Assembly: GCA_020086605.1 (NCBI GenBank)
Contig: JACBWW010000047.1
Span: 415,995 to 479,994 of the forward strand
DNA from: Lanius collurio
Taxonomy: Eukaryota > Chordata > Aves > Passeriformes > Laniidae
Length of the DNA stretch: 64,000 nucleotides
Reading direction: 5' to 3'
A program made the position numbers and the translations under genes. The notes under the pieces were generated by a model. That model was not told where the DNA came from. It searched no databases and saw nothing but the letters and a program-made list of their open reading frames with translations. Position 1 is the first letter of the stretch, and each line of letters opens with the position of its first letter. Shown piece after piece: positions 38,311-47,383 of this stretch.

Positions 38311-38374
38311 TATATAGATATACACAGATGTGCACACGTACACGTGTGCGTGCATATCTGTGTATATGTATATA
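38311..38374 (+). repeat. long inverted repeat (hairpin) in SLC39A10 3' UTR
   Basis: Arm 38318-38335 pairs with 38350-38367 over 18 positions with one G:U wobble and no bulge, around a 14-base spacer. After one mismatch, six more T:A pairs extend the stem (38311-38316 with 38369-38374). The sequence alternates purine and pyrimidine (TA/CA/TG/CG), so it could also form Z-DNA or cruciforms. It could be structured mRNA or simply a degenerate dinucleotide repeat. Confidence 0.75.
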
Positions 38375-40883
38375 TATATAAATCCTGTGCTGACTTTTCT
38401 TCATAGTGGTGATTTGAAGTATTCAGACTTAGAGCAGGACATGACTGGAAACTACTGTGCTGGCTTAAATTTTTTTTAAAAGAACCCCAAACCTAAACAC
38501 TGTTTAAATTTTTACAAGCTGGGGTTAAGCTGCAGTCCATGCTTCCTAAGCTCCTGTGTAAGAAGGCAGCCTGATGCCATGTACTCTGCAAAGTGTAACT
38601 TCTGTCCAGGGTCAGTTTGAGGATGTTTTTCCCAACTGAGATTTATTTGATGTTTGTTCCTTGATATTAGTAGGAAAATGCAAAATGCAGTAGAATTAGT
38701 GTTAGTTTGGGGAAATCCCTGACCTTGGAGTTACTGAGCTGTTTCTGGTTCTTTCTTACAGATGCTAAACATGTATTGTGTGCCACTTGCAGCATAAACT
38801 ACTGAAGAATTGTGGCTGTGAATTTGTGCAAACTCTTCTAACAAGAGAATCCATGTGGGAATTTCTCCATTTTTTTAAACTATTATTTTGGACTGTTTTC
38901 TTCTCTTCATATTAAAACAAACCAAGGTGCAAGATGCTAGTTCCTGCAGCTGGACACAAGGGTTAAATTATGCTCTGTGTATGTTGTACTGATAGGGTAT
39001 TTCTGATACTGTAACAGCGGATCAAATCTGTTCCTACAATGCCTTGATATCAGATGTTGTGACACCAGCCATTTCTGGCAGTAAGGAGTATGTGAGAAGA
39101 TTTCTGCTTCCAGTATAAAGGAGTTCATTTCTATGATATTTTTTTACAATTTTGGTATTCAAATTAGATTATTAAAAAGCAGATGTGGTAGAACCATGGT
39201 ATGTGTCATTTGGAAGAATAGACTGAAAATTTGGGCCTTAACTTGCTGGGACCAGCTGTCCTAGATCAGATTGTGCTGACAGGCATATATTGCCAGACAT
39301 GAGTTAGTTCTTCTTGTACCCGTCTCCTTAAAAAAAAAATAAAATTATAAGCTTGTGGGGAGTGCAAGTTGATTCTGTAGTACCAATCCTAAGCATGGTA
39401 GTAGGTTTTTTTTAAAACATCCAGTTTGTCTCTCTTCTGTGTATGCCAGGTAAAAGCTGTACTTTGACTACGTGCCGTAAGTTTTAAAGTTCCCGTCTGC
39501 TTGGTGCCAGTGTAGCTGCTAAAAACACTAATCCTGACGCCTTTAATGAGAGCCAGTGGGTATCTGCATTCCATTTCAAGTTCCTGTGTTTCCTGTGGCC
39601 TTTTACTTTGCTAGCTTTATTGGTCAGTTTAGCTTTTACTGAGAGCAGCTCATGTGTTTTAAAGGTATCAGTTGGTTGCCAGTATTCCTTCCTAATGCAG
39701 TATCAGGAAACAGTATTAAGGGTCCATTTCAAAGGGTGCAGTTTCTTCAGTGAAGAAGCCAAAAGCCCAGAGTTCAGGCACGCAGCCATTTGATGTTCTG
39801 AACTCAGGTTTTCTTTTTTCCTCTTTAAACATGTTTACTGTAGAACCCTGATTAGCAAACACACAGTTGTTAGCTTCAGATTGCTGAATTCCTGCAGTGT
39901 AAAGCTCCTGGATGACATTTTTGCATAGAGCCCATGTTAGGTCAATGAGACAAAACTTCCTAGATACCTTCTGAGGATCTGAGTTGAAACAATCTCTGTT
40001 TCTTATGTATTAAACTGACTGAGGTTTTTTTTTCTGTTAATACTGTCTAGCATAAGGGAGTCATTATGCAGCTGAACTGATGTTTTGTCAAATGATTTTT
40101 TAAGGTCTATTTCTCTTAATTCTTTTCAAATGAAGATTTCTGTCTTTCGGGTAGTATATTTACTGTTGTATTAGTTGGAATGTGGTTATAGCTTAATACA
40201 CTGCCTCTGTAGGAAGATAGTTCACTTCCTTCCAAGACCATCTTCAGACAAGGGAAAAACATGGTCGTTGAAGATAGGCACTGTATTTTTCATGGAATAT
40301 AGATTGTTTACTTTTATCTTCTAGTATTTATTGCAAATGTAACAGAGCAGTGTAACAGCTGTGACTTCTGTTTCCACCAGTATTGAATTCCAGATGATTC
40401 TAATGTACACTTTTGAGTCATTTTACAGACAATCTGAATTCCACTACATTTCTACTTGGCTTCAACATTCCATTTTGCTTGAATCCAGAGTCTCATTTAA
40501 CTTGTATTTGTTGGAGGGCATAAATGTTACTTGTATATTACAATGCTGTCACTGTGTGACATCCCATGTGAATTCTGATGTAAATCACATTGCACTCAAT
40601 CCGCTGTGATTATGCTTAGAAAATGTTGTAGTTGCTAGATGCAGTGTGATTATTTTTTTATAATTTTTTTCTTTCCTCTCCCCATTAACAACTGAGTCTA
40701 TGGTTTAAAATGTGATAATGGTCCAATAAGATAACTTGCTGAGCTATTGGGTTTTTTTTGTTATAACTAAATAATTTTTTAAAAATTTTATAAAGCTGGA
40801 AATTATCAAATGCTGTTTTGTTCATTGTCAACAGTGTTGTGTTCATTTTATGTATGTTCCTTATACATAAGGAACCTTCAGAA

Positions 40884-40889
40884 AATAAA
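40884..40889 (+). terminator. distal polyadenylation signal of SLC39A10
   Basis: AATAAA followed 15-40 bases later by TTTTCTGTTGGGTTTT, a suitable downstream element. Confidence 0.55.
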
Positions 40890-40934
40890 AAAATTATTCA
40901 AGGAGCAGATTTTCTGTTGGGTTTTATAAGGTTT

Positions 40935-41079
40935 GATTACTTTTGTGTTTTAGTATTCTGTCTCAAATGCAACATTGTAAAAAACTTTAAGTAAGACTCA
41001 CTCATCCACAGTCCTGCATTTCTGCCTTCAGAATGCTGTTTACCACTCCTTTTACTACAGCAGACATCACTACAATCCC
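40935..41079 (-). pseudogene. DNAH7: DNAH7 pseudo-exon, C-terminal domain
   Basis: After the acceptor TTTCTTTTAG the frame reads GIVVMSAVVKGVVNSILKAE, matching the dynein C-terminal motif around GLVVMSxxLEEVxxSIL. It then meets a TGA. The expected continuation, LWMSESYLK (compare WMxKSYPSLK), is in another frame, so at least one frameshift is present. The 3' boundary is approximate. Confidence 0.75.
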
Positions 41080-41863
41080 CTAAAAGAAATTCTGAAAAGG
41101 AAAGTGTCAAAATACTTTGCTTAACAGGCTTGCGTAAAAAATTAAAAACCAGCATAAATGCTCTGTCCAACAGATGTTACAAACTTCTAGGTCGGGTCGG
41201 GTAGAGCAATACTGAAAACAAGAATAGTGGATCGGGGGATTTTGTGGAAAGTTACTGTGATCTTCTGGCTGATCCTGTAGTTGTTAGATTGCTCAGGGAA
41301 AAGGTCCACAGCCTCTTATGGAGAAAGCTGACATTGCTGGGAAATTCTCACTCCCATCCTTCAGAAGCCTGGTCTTCCCAGAGCACGTTCAAGTTTTACT
41401 GATTGTAAACCCTCTTCACTGTTGTTCCACATTGTGTGGCATTGCTGCTGCAAGTGCCTTACTCTCAAGCAGCAGAATCCCCTCTACTACTGCAGTAAAA
41501 GTTACTAGCTTAGGAGGAGCAAAATCCAGTTGCCTACAGCTGTGTCTTTTTTTCTTTCTCTAGACTGTACCCAGCTTTTACAAACTGGACTAGAACTGGC
41601 CCAGGAGTTGAAAATTGTTAGAAGCTGGAGGAAGTAGGAGATACATAAACTGACTGTATAGTCACAAAATGTTTCCTCAGGAAGACAGAAAAAATACAAA
41701 CCTGAAGCAAAGCCTTAAAATGTTCTTAAGTGGAAAAGTAATTTCAGTTTAGAATTGAGATACAATACAATAAAATGCAGTAAAAATTTGTGAGAGATTG
41801 TGATCATACTAACATGGATATACAGTCAAAGGTTAGGGTAAGATGGTGTGTGACTTTACATAC

Positions 41864-42001
41864 CTGTATAAGAACAATGTTGTTAAGTAACAGTTGTGTT
41901 CCTGACTGATCCCTGGTAATGCCAGCAGTTTTGGTCATTCCAAAGATCTCTGGGAAGGGATTCTGTGGAAGTGTCTTTGTATATTCAATACAGCTTTGGT
42001 A
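41864..42001 (-). pseudogene. DNAH7: DNAH7 pseudo-exon, C-terminal domain (still open)
   Basis: 138 bases (46 codons) with acceptor TTTTTTCAG and donor CAG|GTATGT, no stop. It reads [12 protein letters not shown], then [16 protein letters not shown] and [10 protein letters not shown], closely matching dynein IEYTKxLP...PEIFGMNANADITKDQ...LFDNILLTQ. Several conserved residues are changed (NANADITKD to TKTAGITRD). It is the least damaged exon of the set. Confidence 0.85.
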
Positions 42002-42697
42002 CTGAAAAAAGTTGGGGAAAAAATACCTCTAGACAGAAACGATGCAGAAGCAGCCAATGAGCTCACAAGAGGCCACAACCATGACAGGCTTTCCTAGTGG
42101 GATGACTGAAGTGTGTAAACTAAGATATAAAAGGCAGTACCGAGGTGGGCTGTGCTGCAGAAATTCCTTTGGTCCATCCTCTTGCCCTCAAATCAAGATT
42201 GGCTTTGCTTAACTAATTTCTAAAAAATTCTGGCAGCTGATGAAAATCTGTGAAAATGAGACACCAAGTGCAGCTCCTCTCTGGGCCCACTGCTTGCCAA
42301 CTGTCTGAAGGTGTTCTGCTGATGACTGACACAACTCCTGTGTGATCAATTAAGCTAATTACTGTGGCCTTTCTACCTCCAGTAGATACAATGAATTTCT
42401 GGTCGCCTATTTGAAAATGCTTTTAACTTCACCAGGCTGGGCTGTGTTTCTCTCATCGTTTTAGTACTGACTCACACAGAGCAGTCAATTTAGATGACAG
42501 TAATTGGGTGGTGTTTACATAATGTCCCTTTCTCAGAAGTCACTGAAACAAAGCCTGATAGAAGGTGAGATTAAGCCACCAAAGCAAACAGTGACTGAAT
42601 AAACACTGAGATGCACATCAGTTTTAGTAAAGATACATCAATTTTTTGTATTTTTTTTTAAATAAGCTGTTGGTAATTGTTGTTCTGAGATACTTAC

Positions 42698-42975
42698 ATC
42701 TCCTTCGAGAGAGGCAAAATAAACACCACTTGGCTCAAGTATATAATTGACATTTGTAACGGATTTCTGAGGAAAATAACATGTTCAGCACACTTACAGA
42801 GACAGTCCCAGTTGTCAGTGCCTCTGGCACCATAACTGCATTCCCCACTCACACAGTGAGGAGCATCAGTTGGCACCTCCTGCAGGGAAACCAGGACAGT
42901 GATCTGAGCACTTCCCTGGGCAGCTGTATCAACATCACTGTAATTCACTTGGAAGGCAGCCAGAATTCTCACTGG
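42698..42975 (-). pseudogene. DNAH7: DNAH7 pseudo-exon, C-terminal domain (GECNYGGRVTDDWD region)
   Basis: On the minus strand the frame reads YSDVDTAAQGS, then VSGECSYGARGTDNWD, a clear match to the almost invariant dynein TGECNYGGRVTDDWD. After an indel, NYILEPSGVYFASLEGD corresponds to the SSGIYFxPPxGD segment. The donor GAT|GTAAGT is intact and the phase fits the next exon at 41864-42001. The upstream limit is approximate. Confidence 0.85.
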
Positions 42976-44066
42976 AAAGTTTAAAAGCTGTTAATTACTT
43001 CTGCTAGTTCATGTTTGAGCCATTTGATCTCCAGCCCTTCAAATACTTTTTAATAATCATCCCTCAAGTCACCCAGCCATTGCTGCTTTTGAAGAATAAT
43101 AGCACCAAAAATTTCTGTAGTAATGCAGCTGAAACTCCATGAATACAAGTTTATGGAAAACTTTTCCAAAATTATTTCTTGTTTGGCATCTTTCTAAAAT
43201 AAATGTATGCTGTCACAAGGCCATAGCTGTGCTCACAATTTTTTAATTTATTTAGAAAATAAAATCAAACATGCCTAAAGCCTTTAGGCTAGGAGAAACT
43301 GCACTCCTCCCAGGTGCGTAAAACCAAAAAATTACGAGTGATAACAGAAAATTATTTGAAGGAAGGAAAGAGTGGGTGATACACTGAGAACTGGGATAAA
43401 GTGAAACACTCCCAAAAGTACCAAGAAATGTTTACTACATAAAAATTACTACCTTGCAGGGGGATAAAAGTTCCATCCCTGCTAGGAACCATATTTGCTA
43501 TTTGTTCAGAACCTTTGGTTGTGCAGTAGGAGGCCATCCCCCTCACAAGCCCCCCACTGCTTCGGGAAAGAAACAGCTCCATGAAGTGCTCCCATCACTT
43601 GCCTATTAATCCCATTAGTGCTTGGCTCTGCCTGTTAACCACACTAATCACCAAAGTCACTCCTGGCTGCCAGTGAAAGGAGCATCCCCTCTTCCTGCCT
43701 GTCCGTAGCTTTAGCAGATTTTGGCCATGCTGGGCTGTCACTGTAGGACACGAGAGCACACACGTGTGAACACCACAGCTGAAGGTGAGAAAAAGGAAAA
43801 AGTTTATTTTCTGACTCCACTACTTATAGTTTTACAAAAGTGACAGTGGATTGGAGGGTGAAAGGGCCACCTCTCCAATGACACTGGACAAGTTACCAAT
43901 CCATCAACTTTCTCCACCTCTACGAAGGAATGCAAAACAACTGAGTTGTTTACAGAAAGTGTGTGGGAAAGTTTGCAACTAGAATGAAAACATCACAAGG
44001 CTAAAAGATTTCTAAAAATCAGGGCGACACTGGGCTGCTTAGGAAGCTGGAGCCCAGAGAAGTGCC

Positions 44067-44099
44067 ATGTAGCATTTGTAAATCTAGGCAAAAACTATG
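44067..44099 (+). repeat. dispersed 33-base direct repeat, copy 1
   Basis: Identical over 33 bases to 46329-46361, same orientation, with weaker similarity extending about 15 bases on each side (CCCAGAG upstream, CCTRAG downstream). Probably two fragments of one unidentified old repeat family. Confidence 0.8.
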
Positions 44100-46328
44100 C
44101 CCTGAGTGCCATGGACTGCTGGCAGATTGCGGAGAGGCTTCTGTGGAAAACACCCACAGCTGCAAGCAGGGAGGGAAACTCCCTCTGCGGAGTTGCTCAG
44201 CTGGATGCCAGCTGGGTTCAGTCTGCAGCAGTGCAGGTCGTGTCCCTGTCACTGAATAAATCAGAGACAGCCAGCAGGGGTGCCATGGGGGTGCTTTACA
44301 CCTTGCAGGAGCAGCTCTTCTGCTTCCCGTCCCGCTCGGTGGTGCTGCCTTGGAGCTGCCCAGCCCCAGCTTCTCCTGCTCACACACTGGGGGAGTCAGG
44401 GGAAACCTTGAAAACAAAGGCCGTCAGCAGCAGGTCAGTAAATGGTCATGAACATCAGTTCCAAATAGTCTCTTAATCCTCAAAACAATTTTATGTTTTA
44501 AAGCTATTCATTCATGTGTATGTAATTAATATACATTACAATTCTATGTGTGAGATCATGCTCCTATACAGTTTTTTAACACTATTGTATTATAAAATAT
44601 TGCTCACACAGTATTTTAGCTTTTTTTTTTAATCCTTACCAAGAGAGATTTCTGGCCTTTACACAAAGACATCAGGTAGAAATATTTAGTTTGGTATTCA
44701 GTTGAGACCATTTAGCTAAATATACAACGTCATTTAGATGATCTACATTAATTATAAAAAAAATAATGCAAAGTAATGTAAAATCTGATTGCAAACACGC
44801 ACCCAATTATAAAAACAGTGGCTAGGTTTTCCCAGTCTTACCTTTTTTTTAAATAAACACCTAGAGAGCTTGTATTATTAATTCTATTGCAACACATTTC
44901 AACTGATGAAGTGTGAGACAAGCAATAAAACAAAAAATAAATTTACTCCACTATTGCCAGTAATTGAAACTACTTTCTTTGCAGTGGAAGACAACTATAT
45001 AATTTCTGAGGCTTTTTTTCTCCCATATCATATATACACATTCATCAGGGTCAGCTTTAACTCATTTACAAAGTTGCACCATTACTCACAGGCTTTCTGC
45101 ACTTGTTGGAAAAGTCAGGATCAGATAGTGGATATCAGATATTTAATGTACTGTATCATTTAAAAGACAATTTAAATCTCTTCTTTCATGTCATGCCACC
45201 TCTTATCTGTCTTCCAGTGAAAAGCCCCAACTACTCATCCATTTAATCTGGAACTATAAAATTCTGACAGTTTCAGAACACTCCTGCAAAGAGTATTCTC
45301 CTGAGGGATGTAGACAACCTACCATAAAATGCAGAATATCTTTGCAGCTTGGTGGCTGGAGGCTTGAAATGTATCTGTCATTCTCAGTAGCATGGAATTC
45401 TGACAGAATAATGGGCAGGAAATGCAAGAAATACATCTCAGAATGTGTTATTACGTGTATGATCTTACTTTCTGGTATTCTAACAGTAATTTTCTACATA
45501 AGAACTGATTTGGGCTGTTGGGAATTTTTTGTTTATTTGTTTTAAATGCCATTATGAAAGTCAAAGAAAAAAAAAATCTGTATTTCAATTCTGATGGATA
45601 AATGTCACCCAGCATTCCAAGGTCCTATATTACTATGATATTTTGATTAAATAATATATTACATATAATGCATATCTGAAAAAATAGCATATTCAGATAA
45701 GACTGCTTACATTAAACATTTAAATTATTATGGTTTTATTTCATTTTTCCATTTTCCATTTTCCATTTGAAATTACACAAACTAATTAGTTAAATCAATC
45801 ATGACATCACAAGATTATAAAATATGCCAAAATATTTAACCTCCAGCTTCTTTTAAACAACAGACAAATTATTAATTCCTGAAAACAATCCATTTGCATT
45901 AATTAGTGCCTTGTGTTAAAGAGAAGCATGAGATCAATTTTACTATGTTTTGGAGCTGTTAAAAACAGCTTTTGAGTTTACTTTGGCATTTCAACTTTTA
46001 GTTAAACAAAGTTCCTTGCGTCATACAAATACACATCCACACACAACTACATTTTAAAAGATATAAAAATAGCTGATCATCAGCAAACTTAAGAAGGTCT
46101 GCCCTGGAGTCAGCACTAGGAGAAACTATAAATATCAGTACTTGGAGGGCCCAGGTTATACTTGATAAATTCCTGCATCATTGGTATTATCTTGAAAAAA
46201 AAAAAGGAAATGAGGTGCCCTATTTTCATGTAACACATGAAAGTACTCTAAATATCTGAATATAAATTTCAAGGACAGTATTCCTGCATATAAAATTAGA
46301 CACCAGAACAGTCCCAGAGGAATAAATG

Positions 46329-46361
46329 ATGTAGCATTTGTAAATCTAGGCAAAAACTATG
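46329..46361 (+). repeat. dispersed 33-base direct repeat, copy 2
   Basis: Second copy of the repeat at 44067-44099, 2.26 kb away. The sequence begins ATGTAGCATTTGTAAATCTA. Confidence 0.8.
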
Positions 46362-47245
46362 GCCTAAGAGCTGACCTTGGGAGTCCTATGCAAATGTTCT
46401 TTAATCCCATTTCTATCACCACATCTGGACAGAAGAATGGGCTGGGTTATTTTCTGCATTTACTCCATCTGTATTATGGAGAAGATTTAATTTTTCAACT
46501 GTCACAATGCAACACCTTTCAAAGGTGTGAAGATCTTGGATTAGAACGCTGCTGCATGCAGCAGTTTTGAAGATACTGGTGTTTAAACTTCCTACTGAGT
46601 TTAACTGGACTCTGTACTGAAATAAGAGACAGTTTATAAAATGACAACTTAATGCTTTGATCCTGTAAACCCTTAGAGATAAACATCTTTAAAGTATTAT
46701 CATCCACTCTATCTCTGGGCATGCTCAATAATACTTTAAAATAGAATAGAATAATTAGAATGTTATAAAATAACCACCTCATCTTTAAAGAAATGCAACA
46801 ATATTTGTAAAGATGATCCTAAGAAATAATCTCTGAACATGAAATTCAAGAAACACTGAAGGATTCAAACAGCAATGTTAGTTCAACCCCTTTGGCCACA
46901 TATTTTTTAAAATTTTACACAGCAAAGTTACTGTATTTGTAATGAGAGTTTTTAACTTGCAGTTTTTTACATTCCAATTATAAGATCTGCAATCAGCATA
47001 AGATTCTTTCAGTTAAAAAATATATTGTGTAACCAAGGGCACAGGATGTGACACAAGGGGAAAAAGTTCCAGGAGCTTTATTTCTCTTGACTGTCCTGCC
47101 CATAGACTCAGCTGTGTCAGGAGGGGACTGAGGCTCCTTTAGGCCCTCCCCTGCTTTCCAGGTGCAATGTGTCACCAAATAACAAGGGCCTTAAATGTGA
47201 GGGCAGGAGGGGGGCTCTGGCTTACCCTGACTGCAGGCTTCCTAG

Positions 47246-47383
47246 ATGGAGCTACTCCTGCAAGAGCTTAGTTCAGCTTCCAAGCTCTTAACTGACTTTA
47301 GGGAGATGTATGAATATGAGAACCGTCTAAAAACCTTCACCAAGTGGCCCTTCCAGGAGAACTGCAAGTGCACTCCAGAGAAT
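47246..47383 (+). CDS. BIRC5L: BIRC5L exon 1 (residues 1-46)
   Basis: [20 protein letters not shown], then [16 protein letters not shown] and CKCTPEN. The donor is GAGAAT|GTAAGT, phase 0. Start chosen because TAG at 47243-47245 closes the frame upstream; a downstream Met at residue 21 is an alternative if the N-terminus is unused. No TATA box or CpG island was seen upstream. Confidence 0.8.

Larger units (their letters stand above)
37946..40905 (+). other. SLC39A10: SLC39A10 3' UTR (inferred extent)
   Basis: About 3 kb with no further open frame of note. Possible cleavage signals are ATTAAA near 38910, AATAAA at 39338-39343 and AATAAA at 40884-40889. The last is followed by a T/G-rich stretch and is taken as the distal end. 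It contains a long inverted repeat at 38311-38374, described separately. Alternative polyadenylation is likely given the number of signals. Confidence 0.6.
43000..47230. other. no intact gene; between pseudo-exon 42698-42975 and BIRC5L
   Basis: DNAH7 exons for most of AAA6 and the adjacent C-terminal region should lie here or slightly beyond, but no convincing remnant was found. A faint resemblance to the dynein VVLQNCHLA segment at about 45330-45425 minus is too weak to call. Also present are the short direct repeat pair near 44.07 and 46.33 kb and a GC-richer patch at 44.0-44.45 kb with unsupported open frames. Confidence 0.6.

Noticed and set aside
44019..44476. Open frames of 121 and 132 codons on opposite strands
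   Set aside because: GC-richer low-information sequence with no family similarity or splice sites; one copy of the 33-base repeat lies inside.
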